A stretch of DNA of 56,325 nt from positions 1-56,325 of the forward strand of contig CAIMWI010000028.1 of NCBI GenBank assembly GCA_903845215.1, read 5' to 3'. The notes under the pieces were generated by a model, which saw nothing but the letters and a program-made list of their open reading frames with translations, searched no databases and was not told the DNA's origin. Position 1 is the stretch's first letter, and each line of letters starts with the position of its first letter. A program made the translations under genes and the position numbers. The DNA comes from an uncultured Rhodobacterales bacterium (GTDB taxonomy: Bacteria; Pseudomonadota; Alphaproteobacteria; Rhodobacterales; Rhodobacteraceae). Positions 36,983 to 45,735 of the stretch are shown here, one piece after another.

Positions 36983-37861
36983 TTAGGCCCCCTTGACCAG
37001 CTTGTTGCGATAATGGTCAGAAAGTTGGTCGATCAGCACGATGGCTGCAAAAAGCAACAAGAAGATCGCCACAACCTGATCATAGCGCCCCTGCCCCCAC
37101 TGCATTGCCAGTTTCAGATCATGGCCGATGCCACCCTCACCCACAAAGCCCAGAATGGCCGAGGCCCGCACGTTGATTTCAAAGCGCAGCAGCGCGTAAG
37201 ATAGCCAGTTCGGGGCAACCTGCGGAATGATACCCAACCACATGCGCTGCGACCAGTTGGCCCCAACAGAGGCAAGACCCTCAACCGGTTTCAGATCGGC
37301 ATTTTCTGCCACTTCGGAAAACTGCTTGCCCAAGGCACCGCCAGTGTGCAGCGCAATGGCGACCACAGCCGCAACTGGGCCGCCACCCAGAATGAAGATC
37401 AACACCAGCGCAACCACGATCTCGGGGATGGCGCGCAAGGCATCCATGCTGCGACGAAAGAGCGGGATAAGCCGGGGCCAGCGCGCCAAACCGCGCGTGG
37501 CAAGCAACGCCAATGACATCGCCATCAACGCGCCCAAAAGGGTAGACACGGCAGCAATGTTCAAGGTTTCGATCAGCGCCGGGACGTGTTCCCAGATCAG
37601 CGCCGGAATAATCGCGCGCTTGTCCCAAGCCTCGGTCAGCACTTCGGCCGGAAAGTCCGCCAGTTGCGGCAAACCGTTCCAAAACCCACCCGCGTTGCGC
37701 ATTTCGGCCGTCATCCAGCCAGAGGCCATCAGGGCCACGAAGATGACCATCAAAATGCCGCCATACATCCGCTTGCGGCGGACCATCTCCAGATAGGACT
37801 GCTGTTGGCTGGACAGGTTCGGGCCCGGCCCCGGCTGTGCCCCATAGGTGATGCTGGCCAT
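36983..37861 (-). CDS. phnE: Phosphonate ABC transporter permease PhnE
   Basis: 292 residues from ATG 37861 with a GAGGAAAAC ribosome site. Helices are near 35-52 (YGGILMVIFVALMASGWMTA), around 110-130, 160-190 and at the C-terminus (AIFLLLFAAIVLIDQLS). The cytoplasmic EAA loop is SEVAENADLKPVEGLASVGA. Partner of the long PhnE that follows, in the inner membrane. Between it and the upstream phnD lies a stable hairpin. Together with phnC and phnD this is a standard phosphonate/phosphite importer. Confidence 0.93.
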   Translation of the reverse strand: MASITYGAQPGPGPNLSSQQQSYLEMVRRKRMYGGILMVIFVALMASGWMTAEMRNAGGFWNGLPQLADFPAEVLTEAWDKRAIIPALIWEHVPALIETLNIAAVSTLLGALMAMSLALLATRGLARWPRLIPLFRRSMDALRAIPEIVVALVLIFILGGGPVAAVVAIALHTGGALGKQFSEVAENADLKPVEGLASVGANWSQRMWLGIIPQVAPNWLSYALLRFEINVRASAILGFVGEGGIGHDLKLAMQWGQGRYDQVVAIFLLLFAAIVLIDQLSDHYRNKLVKGA

Positions 37862-37883
37862 GTTTTCCTCGACAAATAAAATT

Positions 37884-37911
37884 GCCGGGCCACCCTTGCG
37901 GGCAGCCCGGC
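37884..37911 (-). terminator. Intercistronic hairpin between phnD and phnE
   Basis: Arms GCCGGGC and GCCCGGC (7 bp, perfect) enclose a smaller CCC/GGG stem with GCAA loop. It sits right after the phnD stop and before phnE. There is only a weak run of T afterward (AATTTTATTTG), so read-through is likely. Such elements commonly protect the abundant binding-protein mRNA and lower expression of the downstream permeases. Confidence 0.6.
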
Positions 37912-37927
37912 GGATGGTCTTTAAACC

Positions 37928-38827
37928 TTACATGCCTTCTTGCAGCTTGCGGGCGGCGATCACACCTTCAAAGTCGGCGTGAGTGACGGGGATAAAGTCT
38001 TTGGCGTCGCCAGCAGCCAGAGCATAGGCGCATTCCTTGTCAGTTTCCCACATGTCGGCAACCATGGCCGTCACAGTGTCCTTAACATCGGACGGCAACG
38101 AGGCGCGCACAACATAGGGGCCGTTCGGGATCAGCTTAGAGCGCCAGATTTCGACCAGATTGCTCATATCGACCAAACCAGCATCAGCGGCCTTGCGGAA
38201 AGCGCCGCTGGTATAACCATCTTCCCAGTTGCCCAGGCCATCAGCCCACGACACGCCCGACGCGAAGTCGCCATTGCTCACGCCAACGATGGTTTGCTCA
38301 TGGCCGCCCGACATCTTCACTTCCGAGAAGAACTCTTCCAGCTTGCCATAGGTCGCGGTCAACTCAGCCGCCGGCACCAGATAGCCAGAGGTCGAGTTCG
38401 GGTCAGCGAAAGCAAAGCTCTTGCCCTTGGCGGTTTCGATCGAGGTGATGCCGCTGTCCTTGCGTGCGAAACCGATCGAGTAGTAACCAGTCGAACCATC
38501 GACGTTTTGCGTGGTCAGCTTGACATCTACGGCAGCGGGGTCAGTCAGATAGATCTTGGCATAAGCAGAAGCACCCAGACCAGCGAAGTCGATGGTGCCG
38601 CCCAAAAGGCCCTGGATCACGCCGTCATAGTCGGCTGGGGTGAAGATCTTGACCGGCACGCCCAATGCTGCTTCAACTTTAGCGCGGAAGCACTCGTTCG
38701 AAGCCAGACGGTCTTGAGCGTTTTCGCCGCCCAAGATGCCGATGTTGAATTCTTTGATCGCATCTTGCGCCAAGGCGGGCGATGCCAAAACGGTGGTAGC
38801 AGCCAGAACGGCGAGCAGCTTTTTCAT
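37928..38827 (-). CDS. phnD: Phosphonate ABC transporter substrate-binding protein
   Basis: 299 residues from ATG 38827 (GGAG 8-11 bases upstream); the frame extends further upstream but this start gives a clean Sec signal, MKKLLAVLAATTVLASPALAQ, cleaved after about residue 20 (ALA). The mature protein is a periplasmic PhnD of the phosphate/phosphonate binding family: EFNIGILGGENAQDRLASNE, then DYDGVIQGLLGGTIDFAGLG, SFAFADPNSTSGYLVPA and VSNGDFASGVSWADG. Expected to bind 2-aminoethyl- or alkyl-phosphonates and deliver them to the two PhnE permeases. Second gene of phnC-D-E-E. Confidence 0.95.
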   Translation of the reverse strand: MKKLLAVLAATTVLASPALAQDAIKEFNIGILGGENAQDRLASNECFRAKVEAALGVPVKIFTPADYDGVIQGLLGGTIDFAGLGASAYAKIYLTDPAAVDVKLTTQNVDGSTGYYSIGFARKDSGITSIETAKGKSFAFADPNSTSGYLVPAAELTATYGKLEEFFSEVKMSGGHEQTIVGVSNGDFASGVSWADGLGNWEDGYTSGAFRKAADAGLVDMSNLVEIWRSKLIPNGPYVVRASLPSDVKDTVTAMVADMWETDKECAYALAAGDAKDFIPVTHADFEGVIAARKLQEGM

Positions 38828-38867
38828 TGTAGTCTCCATAGTTTGGCCAAAAGGGCCGGGGTGGAAC

Positions 38868-39674
38868 TTAGGCCAGCAACGTTTCGGCATAGGCCGTTTC
38901 GGCTGGAATGGCTGTAGAGGTGGCGCTTTCATTAAAGCTGTCGTCAGCGCCGTAAATGTCGCGGGCCACGCTGGTGGTCAGCTGCTCGGGTTTGCCGTCG
39001 AACACGATGCGCCCCTCGCGCATGCCGATCACGCGGTCGCAATAGCGGCGCGCGGTATCCAGCGTGTGCAGGTTGGCCAAGATCATGCGGCCATCCTCGT
39101 CATGAATCCGGCGCAAGGTATCCATGACGACCTGTGCGTTCATCGGATCCAACGAGGCTATTGGCTCATCAGCTAAAATGATCTTGGGGTCTTGCATCAA
39201 GGCCCGCGCAATCGCCACGCGTTGCTGTTGGCCACCCGAAAGCGCCTCGGCCCGCTTGGGGGCCTGTTCGGATATGCCCAAACGGTCAAGGATCGACAAA
39301 GCGCGCAAGATATCCGCCTGCGGCCAGACGTTGAACATTGTGGCCAAAGTGGACCGGCGGTTCAAAATGCCATGCAGCACATTGGAGGCCACATCCATGC
39401 GCGGCACCAGATTGAACTGCTGGAAAATCATCGCACACTGGCTTTGCCAAGCACGCTTTTCAGCGCCTTGCAGGGCCAAAATATTGCGACCTTCAAAAAG
39501 AATTTCGCCCTCAGAAGCCTCTGTCAGGCGATTGATCATCCGCAACAACGTGGATTTTCCGGCCCCAGATCGCCCGATAACGCCCACAAAAGACGCACCC
39601 TCAACGGTAAAGCTGGCATGATCCACCGCAGCTTTCGCCCCGAAGCGTCGTGTGACATGTTTAATCTGAAGCAC
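38868..39674 (-). CDS. phnC: Phosphonate ABC transporter ATP-binding protein
   Basis: 268 residues from GTG 39674 (AAGGGG upstream). ABC ATPase: Walker [11 protein letters not shown]-loop FQQFNLVPR, signature [16 protein letters not shown], Walker [14 protein letters not shown], switch His in ANLHTLD. It energises the PhnE channel. The C-terminus is about 15 residues longer than the ATPase core ([20 protein letters not shown]), which looks like a low-complexity tail. First gene of the transporter operon, with the long non-coding stretch upstream holding its promoter. Confidence 0.94.
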   Translation of the reverse strand: MLQIKHVTRRFGAKAAVDHASFTVEGASFVGVIGRSGAGKSTLLRMINRLTEASEGEILFEGRNILALQGAEKRAWQSQCAMIFQQFNLVPRMDVASNVLHGILNRRSTLATMFNVWPQADILRALSILDRLGISEQAPKRAEALSGGQQQRVAIARALMQDPKIILADEPIASLDPMNAQVVMDTLRRIHDEDGRMILANLHTLDTARRYCDRVIGMREGRIVFDGKPEQLTTSVARDIYGADDSFNESATSTAIPAETAYAETLLA

Positions 39675-40178
39675 CGGCAGACCCCTTTGATAGTCGTCTG
39701 CGCATAGGGCTAGAATGTGACGAGAGGGCTTCAGTGGTGTAAAACTTTAGTGACGTCGCAACAAAGACCGCAAGCCATCGCTATGGCACAAAGCGATGGC
39801 CAGCCTGACGGCCCAATTGCCTTGACCCGCGGGGCAACCAAAGCGCTTTGCATTTTGCACAACGACTTTGCCAGCAGGTGGCCCCCGCGCCGCCAGTTCG
39901 CGTGGCCCAGACATGCGCTTGTAGGCTTTCCTTCAGCAGGCGCGCGTCGAAAGCCGAAAACCTTCTACTGTGTAAACATAGCCCAATGCCCGGCCCATGC
40001 GCCATTTTGCCATATTTCGCGAAAAACCTTTCCGAAAAAATCAAAGCGAATGAAAAGCTTTTGGTCGAAAAAATTCCTCGGGTCTTGCTGGTTAACAATG
40101 AAAAGGTTTTATCTTGCAGAGTGCCACAGATCAAAACCCTGCCAGATTTTTAAGGCCCGATGGCCAAACGGATGACCT
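39675..40178. other. Non-coding stretch between lysR and phnC
   Basis: About 500 bases on the path from the LysR gene (minus) to phnC (minus). It holds the weak Pho-box-like site and presumably the phnC promoter, plus AT-rich sequence at 40010-40130. Short open frames on both strands have no ribosome site and no recognisable domain and I do not treat them as genes. Confidence 0.5.
39739..39756 (-). promoter_or_regulatory. Weak Pho-box-like site upstream of phnC
   Basis: Reading toward phnC: ACGTCAC-TAAA-GTTTTAC. About 9 of the 14 half-site positions match the CTGTCAY-N4-CTGTCAY consensus, with the GTCAY core intact in the first half. It lies 65 bp upstream of the phnC start, a suitable place for phosphate-starvation control. 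Needs a scored matrix to be convincing. Confidence 0.3.
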
Positions 40179-41147
40179 TTAAGTGTTGGGGAAGGCTCTG
40201 TTGTGCGCTCTGTCTATGATATCGATCCCGTGACGCCGAAGTTCTTGGAAAACGGTCGATTGATACTCGGCAACGGCATTGCGTAGCCAGCGTTCAAAGT
40301 GGATGGCGGCTTTGGCTGCTGGGCGGGCGGCGGTGAACAAAGAATAGGTTTGCGCACTGATCAGACCAACTTTGAACGGCACCACCAATTCGCCCAACTG
40401 AATCAGGGGCAGGGTCAAGAAACTATCCCCAATCGCCAAGCCCCCCCCCGAAGCGGCCACCGAGATGGGCAAAGTGGATTCGTTGAACAAAGTGCTACGC
40501 AGGCGGCGATTGCCAAAATCTATGCCCGCAAACTGCATCCATTCTTGCAAAACATTGTAGTTTGCATCGACAAGATGCGCGATATCGCCACTGTGACCGA
40601 CCTTCAAAAAGCGGTCAGCAAAGGCTTGGGTGCACACAGGCATATCGATCCATCGGCACAATTCCGTTTCGGCCAGCGGCCCTTTGGCGTGCGTTCCTTG
40701 CAGGCCATAGAAGATGCGAAAATCAAAATCCTCTTCCAACCGGAAAGTGCCGTTTTTTTCCGCCGTAATCTCAACCGAAATGCCGGGATTTGTGACCAAA
40801 AAGGCCCCCACCCGCGCACCCAGCCAACTGGATGCAAAATCGCGGCAAACCAGCACACGCACCCTTTGGTCATTCTGTGCAAGATGCGCAACACCGTGAA
40901 CAGCCGACGAGATCAGATCAAACCCCTGTTTTAGCCCATCACAAAGAACGGCACCTGCCGGGGTGGGTTTGATGCGGTTTCCCGTGCGTTCGAACAAGGC
41001 GCAGCCTAAGTCCTGTTCCAGCAGGGCAATTTGTTTGGAAACGGCTGGGCGGGTCACACGCAACTCTGCGGCGGCAGCCAACACGCTGCCGGTGCGCGCC
41101 ACAGCCTCGCAGGCGCGCAGCGCTGTTAAGGAGGGCAGTGTTCGCAT
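40179..41147 (-). CDS. LysR-family transcriptional regulator (GcvA-like)
   Basis: 322 residues from ATG 41147 with AGGA upstream; a TTG at 41162 is rejected. The N-terminal winged helix-turn-helix is typical (LTALRACEAVARTGSVLAAA, LRVTRPAVSKQIALLEQDLG, ALFERTGNRIKPTPAG). The C-terminal co-inducer domain includes VCRDFASSWLGARVGAFL and SGGGLAIGDSFLT, a pattern close to GcvA-type regulators. It is divergent from the binding protein/cupin/GMC operon, which it probably controls in response to the operon's substrate (inference from the divergent layout). Confidence 0.9.
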   Translation of the reverse strand: MRTLPSLTALRACEAVARTGSVLAAAAELRVTRPAVSKQIALLEQDLGCALFERTGNRIKPTPAGAVLCDGLKQGFDLISSAVHGVAHLAQNDQRVRVLVCRDFASSWLGARVGAFLVTNPGISVEITAEKNGTFRLEEDFDFRIFYGLQGTHAKGPLAETELCRWIDMPVCTQAFADRFLKVGHSGDIAHLVDANYNVLQEWMQFAGIDFGNRRLRSTLFNESTLPISVAASGGGLAIGDSFLTLPLIQLGELVVPFKVGLISAQTYSLFTAARPAAKAAIHFERWLRNAVAEYQSTVFQELRRHGIDIIDRAHNRAFPNT

Positions 41148-41260
41148 CAAAACATCCTGCAACCGTTAACCCAAAGTGACGCTACCGGAAATCTTGTCAC
41201 TTGTCAGCCCATCTGAAGCTTTGGCATCCTGTCCCAAATCAAACAAACAGCGGGGATGAC

Positions 41261-42361
41261 ATGAAACTCACCAGACGCGCAACCTTGGCAGGCTTTGGCG
41301 CAGCACTCAGCCTGCCGTGGGTAAGGCCATCTTACGCATCGGCGGGATCGGTCAACATCTATTCTTGGGCCGAATACATCGGCGAGACGACCTTGGCCGA
41401 TTTCGAATCGGAAACGGGCATCACGCCGATTTATGACACCTATTCCTCTTACGAGGATGGCGAAGCGAAGTTGCTGGCAGGTTCGACCGGATATGATGTG
41501 GTTGACGTGGCTGGTCGGTCGATGCCGATGCTGGTGAAAGCCGAATTGTTTGACGTGCTGGACCGCAGTCTTTTGCCGCTTTGGTCAAACCTTGACCCTG
41601 ACCTGTTGAAAATTCTTGACGCTTGGGACCAAGGCCTTGCCCATTGCGCGCCTTATATGTGGGGCTCGGTGGGCTTTGCCTATAACGTCGATCTGGTCAA
41701 GGCGCGGTTGCCCGAAGCCGATTTGACCAACCTTGACACAATCTTCAAACCTGAAAACGCAGCCAAACTCGCGGATTGCGGATTAAGCCTGCATGACAGC
41801 CCACGCGATCTGATCCCGATTTTGTTGAAATATCTGGGCCTTGATCCCGATACGACCAATGTCAGCGACTTTGATAAAGCCGCCGCTTTGGTCGCGCCGA
41901 TGCGGGAATATGTTCGCGCGTTTGACAATGAAAACTACCTCAACGGAATGCCCAATGGCGAGGTTTGCGCGGTGATGGCATGGTCGGGCGATTATGCCGT
42001 GGCCAAAGCCCGTGCCGAAAGCGCGGGCCTTAACCTGAACTTGGCTTATGCCGTGCCCAAAACCGGCGCGCCCTTGTGGTTTGATGTTATGGCCGTGCCA
42101 AAAGATGCGCCCAACAAGGCCAATGCCCACGCTTTCCTGAACTTCCTGATGAAGCCCGAGGTCATTGCCAAATGCACAGACTTCATCGGCTATGCCAATG
42201 CCAACAAGGCTGCCAACGCCTTTGTTGATCCCGCCGTTCTGGCCGATCCGGCCATCTACCCCGATGCCGAAACGCGCAGCCGTCTTTGGGCCCCCAAGGC
42301 CCTGAACGAAGAGCAAGAACGCGCCTTGACCCGCATCTTCCAAGACATCAAGTCAGGTTAA
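41261..42361 (+). CDS. Tat-exported extracellular solute-binding protein, PotD/spermidine-putrescine type
   Basis: 366 residues from ATG 41261 (GGGG upstream). Twin-arginine signal: TRRATLAGFGAALSLPWVRP, processed near the SYASA. The mature protein starts VNIYSWAEYIGETTLADFES, the hallmark of polyamine-type binding proteins (PotD/PotF family); TLFD-like GSTGYDVVDVAGRSMPMLVK and APYMWGSVGFAYN are also typical. It would bind a polyamine, opine or related amine in the periplasm. No permease or ATPase genes are adjacent, so transport partners must lie elsewhere or the protein senses substrate. It is followed by the cupin gene after three bases. Confidence 0.88.
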   Translation: MKLTRRATLAGFGAALSLPWVRPSYASAGSVNIYSWAEYIGETTLADFESETGITPIYDTYSSYEDGEAKLLAGSTGYDVVDVAGRSMPMLVKAELFDVLDRSLLPLWSNLDPDLLKILDAWDQGLAHCAPYMWGSVGFAYNVDLVKARLPEADLTNLDTIFKPENAAKLADCGLSLHDSPRDLIPILLKYLGLDPDTTNVSDFDKAAALVAPMREYVRAFDNENYLNGMPNGEVCAVMAWSGDYAVAKARAESAGLNLNLAYAVPKTGAPLWFDVMAVPKDAPNKANAHAFLNFLMKPEVIAKCTDFIGYANANKAANAFVDPAVLADPAIYPDAETRSRLWAPKALNEEQERALTRIFQDIKSG

Positions 42362-42364
42362 CCC

Positions 42365-42718
42365 ATGCCCAATCCCATTCGCTTTACGCCCCAAGGCCCC
42401 GCTGGTTTTCTAACCGCCGCCGGTGCGCCTTTGGCCACGGCTGAACTTATCGCAGGCCAACCCGTGGGGCTGGACCATGCGTGGTATGAACACGGGGCCG
42501 TCAAGGCCGGTATCTGGCGATCCTGCGGCTATACCGAGTTTTACGAAAGCTACCCCTGCGATGAATTCATGGTGGTGTTAGAAGGTGAAGTAACTGTGGA
42601 AAATGAAAGCTTTTCCGCCACCTACAAAGCGGGCGACAGCTTTTTGATCCCCAAAGGATTTCGCGGCTTTTGGCGGCAACCGGGTGATATGCTGAAGTAT
42701 TACATGATCGTATCATGA
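42365..42718 (+). CDS. Cupin-domain protein
   Basis: 117 residues from ATG 42365, three bases after the binding-protein stop; its TGA overlaps the next ATG (ATGA). It has a small cupin barrel: YPCDEFMVVLEGEVTVENES, then YKAGDSFLIPKGFRGFWRQP. The first cupin motif usually reads G-x(5)-H-x-H; here it is W(R)SCGYTEFYESYPCDEF with few histidines, like the ethanolamine-utilisation/DUF861 cupins. Possibly an isomerase-like or sugar/amine-binding accessory in the oxidation of the operon's substrate. Function unknown. Confidence 0.82.
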   Translation: MPNPIRFTPQGPAGFLTAAGAPLATAELIAGQPVGLDHAWYEHGAVKAGIWRSCGYTEFYESYPCDEFMVVLEGEVTVENESFSATYKAGDSFLIPKGFRGFWRQPGDMLKYYMIVS

Positions 42719-44475
42719 TCCTGCACGACGAAGGCGATTACGATTACATCATCATCGGCGCGGGTTCGGCGGGCTGTGTGCTGGCCTACCGCTTGGGCGA
42801 AGACCCGTCGGTGCGCATTCTCGTGCTAGAGGCGGGCGGCGATGATCGTGCCGTGATGGTGCAAATGCCCTCGGCCCTGACGATCCCGATGAATTCGGCG
42901 CGGTTCAACTGGGGCATGGTGACAGAACCCGAACCGGGCCTTGGCGGGCGGCAGATCAACCTGCCGCGCGGGCGGGGACTTGGCGGATCATCTTCGATCA
43001 ACGGCATGTGCTGGGTGCGCGGCAACCCAATGGATTACGAGTTGTGGGAGGCTTTGGGCGCCGAAGGTTGGCGCTGGTCCAATGTGCTGCCCTATTTCCA
43101 GCGGCTGGAATCGGTGCGCGAAGGCGGCCCCCTGCGCGGCACCGAGGGGCCTATCAAAGTCACCCGCGGGCCAGAAAAGAACCCACTCTACCACGCCTTT
43201 GTGCAGGCAGGCGTTCAGGCGGGCTACGCTGCCAGCCCCAATATGAACCAACACCAGCACGAAGGTTTTGGCCCGATGGAGATGAATGTGGGCCACGGCC
43301 GGCGTTGTTCAGCCGCCGTAGGGTACCTTCGCCCTGCCATTGCGCGGGGCAACGTGCGGGTCATCACTGGCGCTTTGGTGGAAAAGGTGCTGACAACTGA
43401 CAAGATCGCCACCGGCGTGCGCTTTAACATCAAAGGCCACCCCTGCGAGGCGCGCGCGGGGCGCGAGGTGATCTTGTCAGCGGGGTCAATCATGTCGCCC
43501 GTCCTGCTTAAACGCTCTGGCATCGGGCCAGAGGCGGAACTGCGCGAACACGGGCTAGCGGTGGTGCATCACTCTGCCCAAGTGGGCGAAAACCTGATGG
43601 ATCACATGGAGCTATATATCCAGCAGGAATGCACCCAACCCGTTAGTCTTTTCCCCAACGTCAGCCTTTTGGGCAAGGCCAAGATCGGCGTTGAATGGCT
43701 GCTGACGCATAAGGGGCTGGGCGCCACCAATCACTTTGAAACCGGCGGACATATCCGCAGCCGCGCGGGGATTGTCTATCCTGATATTCAATACCACTTC
43801 CTGCCGCTGGCGATTTCCTATGATGGCAAAACTTTGGCCTCTGGCCACGGCTATCAGGTGCATGTCGGCACCAAACGTTCCAAAAGCCGGGGCTTTGTGC
43901 GGCTGCGCGATGCGCAGGCCACCAGCCTGCCCCGCGTGCGCTTTAACTACATGAGCCATGAAGATGACTGGCTGGAATTTCGCGCCTGCATCGCCCACAC
44001 CCGCGAGATCTTTGCACAAGCGGCCCTCGCGCCCTATCGCGGGCGCGAACTTGCCCCGGGCGAAGGGCGCATGGATCAAGACGATCTGGACGAGTTTCTG
44101 CGCCAAAAGCTGGAAAGTGCCTATCACCCCTGCGGCACCTGCAAGATGGGCAGTGATCCTGCCGATGTGACGCGCCCCGATGGCACAGTGCGCGGAATAG
44201 AGCGGTTGCGCGTGGTGGATGCGTCCGTCATGCCGCAGGCCACTGCGGGGGATCTGAACGCGCCGACCTTGGTGATGGCCGAACGCGTGGCAGACCTGAT
44301 CCGTGGCCGCCATTTGGCCGAGGCGTCAGACGCCCCCCTGCTCGCCGCCAGTGACTGGACGACCCATCAACGCAGCGCCACGATCACGCGCAACTATGCC
44401 ACCGACCGCCCACGCCTACGCGAAGCCCTTTTGGCCAATGCGAAGGGGATGCTGCCTCGGGTCACTTTGGCGTGA
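42715..44475 (+). CDS. GMC family FAD-dependent oxidoreductase, choline-dehydrogenase-like
   Basis: 586 residues from ATG 42715, coupled to the cupin gene by ATGA. FAD-binding fold YIIIGAGSAGCVLAYRLGED (residues about 10-30); GMC signature 1 in GRGLGGSSSINGMCWVRGNP; catalytic site near the C-terminus, SAYHPCGTCKMG with the active His, and VVDASVMPQATAGDLNAPTL, matching the usual N-A-P-T motif. Such enzymes oxidise alcohols (choline, polyethylene glycol, sugar alcohols) to aldehydes, often membrane associated. The C-terminal ~60 residues (after RHLAEAS) extend past the family core. With the binding protein and cupin it suggests uptake and oxidation of an amino alcohol or polyamine (inference). 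Confidence 0.92.
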   Translation: MILHDEGDYDYIIIGAGSAGCVLAYRLGEDPSVRILVLEAGGDDRAVMVQMPSALTIPMNSARFNWGMVTEPEPGLGGRQINLPRGRGLGGSSSINGMCWVRGNPMDYELWEALGAEGWRWSNVLPYFQRLESVREGGPLRGTEGPIKVTRGPEKNPLYHAFVQAGVQAGYAASPNMNQHQHEGFGPMEMNVGHGRRCSAAVGYLRPAIARGNVRVITGALVEKVLTTDKIATGVRFNIKGHPCEARAGREVILSAGSIMSPVLLKRSGIGPEAELREHGLAVVHHSAQVGENLMDHMELYIQQECTQPVSLFPNVSLLGKAKIGVEWLLTHKGLGATNHFETGGHIRSRAGIVYPDIQYHFLPLAISYDGKTLASGHGYQVHVGTKRSKSRGFVRLRDAQATSLPRVRFNYMSHEDDWLEFRACIAHTREIFAQAALAPYRGRELAPGEGRMDQDDLDEFLRQKLESAYHPCGTCKMGSDPADVTRPDGTVRGIERLRVVDASVMPQATAGDLNAPTLVMAERVADLIRGRHLAEASDAPLLAASDWTTHQRSATITRNYATDRPRLREALLANAKGMLPRVTLA

Positions 44476-44651
44476 AAGCCCATATCGGGCAGACCATTGA
44501 GGGAAGGGTTTAAGGCCCAGCTCACAGCAACACAGTGTGTGAAAAATTGCAGGGCCGCAGGTTCAAATCTGCGCGATCTGCGCACATTGCATGGCAGGCA
44601 GTTTGCAGGACATGATCCTTTTTTAAGGGGCAGCGCCAGATCGCGAAGAGG

Positions 44652-44978
44652 TTACGATAAGCCCAGCGCCGCCGCCGCCCCGCAGGCGAAAGCTCCGGCC
44701 AGTGTGGCAAACACCACCGATTTGCGCCACACAAAGGCCAATATCACCGCCAATACCCCCACGCCCGCCCTGCCCTGCACCGCCTGCGTGTCTTGCAGCA
44801 AGGGCAGCATTTCGGCGATGAACAGCGTGGCTATGGCCGCGGGGCCAGTTGCGGCCAAAAAGCGGGCCAAAAGGCCGTCTTTGGGCATATCCCCCAGGTT
44901 CAGGCGCAGCGGCAAATACCGCCAAAGATAGGTTAAGCCGCCCGCCATCAGGGCCAGTTGGAGCACATCAGCCCGCAT
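44652..44978 (-). CDS. azlD: Branched-chain amino acid efflux subunit AzlD
   Basis: 108 residues from ATG 44978. Hydrophobic with about four membrane segments: ADVLQLALMAGGLTYLWRYL, FLAATGPAAIATLFIAEMLP, GVLAVILAFVWRKS and FATLAGAFACGAAAALGL. Small membrane partner of AzlC, together exporting branched-chain amino acids or analogues. Start overlaps azlC by 11 bases, the typical azlCD arrangement. Confidence 0.88.
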   Translation of the reverse strand: MRADVLQLALMAGGLTYLWRYLPLRLNLGDMPKDGLLARFLAATGPAAIATLFIAEMLPLLQDTQAVQGRAGVGVLAVILAFVWRKSVVFATLAGAFACGAAAALGLS

Positions 44979-45684
44979 CGACCGCCTCCGCCTTGCGCCC
45001 AAACACTCCAACCACCGCCCCGCCAATCATGCCCGCAAAAAGGCCCAGCGTCGAGGATCCGTACCAAGTGCCCACAACCGTTGCCGCCGCCGCGATGAGA
45101 ATGGCTGGCACCTGACGCGCACTTAGGATCGACAGCAGCAGCGCCAAAAACAAGGCAGGCAGCATGAAATCCAAGGCCGCACCCACCGCGGGCCACGAAT
45201 CCAAAGCGCCGCCCCCCGCCCAAGCCCCTGCCACGGTGCCTGCAAGCCAAGATCCATAGGCCCCAAAACCCAAGATCACCATAAACCCTTCCGAAAAGCG
45301 CTGCCCCTTGGCCAAAGCGCCAAGGGCCGCGCCGAAGACCTCGTCGGTCAGGGCAAAGGCCCAAAGCCAACCCCATCTTGTCGAACGATCCTCGCCTGCC
45401 CGTTGCAGCAGCGTGGGCCCATAAAGCAGATGGCGCAGGTTCATCGCGGCCAAAGTCAGCCCCGCCACCAGCACGGGCGCACCACTTGCCAGCAGTGCAA
45501 TGGCCAGAAACTGCGCCGCGCCGGCAAAGACAATCAGCGACAACGAAAACGCCTCAAGCGGCGAAAGGCCCGTGCGCGTGGCAGCCACGCCAAAGGAAAA
45601 GGCGATGGGGAAATAGCCTAAAACCAAGGGAATTACGGCCTGAAACCCAGCCATAACAGAAGATTTTTCCTGCGCTGTAGCCAT
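44968..45684 (-). CDS. azlC: Branched-chain amino acid efflux subunit AzlC
   Basis: 238 residues from ATG 45684 (MATAQEKSS); a longer frame to 45726 has no better start. It has seven or so membrane helices and the family motifs GYFPIAFSFGVAATRTGLSP, LIVFAGAAQFLAIALL, NLRHLLYGPTL and FALTDEVFGAAL. AzlC/AzlD form an inner-membrane exporter of branched-chain amino acids (known in Bacillus as 4-azaleucine resistance). Followed by azlD; upstream is gltX in the same direction with about 50 bp between, so perhaps an independent promoter. Confidence 0.92.
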   Translation of the reverse strand: MATAQEKSSVMAGFQAVIPLVLGYFPIAFSFGVAATRTGLSPLEAFSLSLIVFAGAAQFLAIALLASGAPVLVAGLTLAAMNLRHLLYGPTLLQRAGEDRSTRWGWLWAFALTDEVFGAALGALAKGQRFSEGFMVILGFGAYGSWLAGTVAGAWAGGGALDSWPAVGAALDFMLPALFLALLLSILSARQVPAILIAAAATVVGTWYGSSTLGLFAGMIGGAVVGVFGRKAEAVDAG

Positions 45685-45735
45685 GCGGCATCCACCCTGC
45701 CCTGCGCCCAAGCAGCGCAGCCCCACAAAATTTGC

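Noticed and set aside
39717..40175. Open frames in the lysR-phnC gap on both strands
   Set aside because: No ribosome site, no recognisable domain and biased composition; more likely promoter and leader sequence.
44560..44590. A GGTTCAAATC stretch like a tRNA T-loop
   Set aside because: The stem CGCAG/CTGCG encloses eight bases, not seven, and no acceptor, D or anticodon arm can be drawn around it on this strand.
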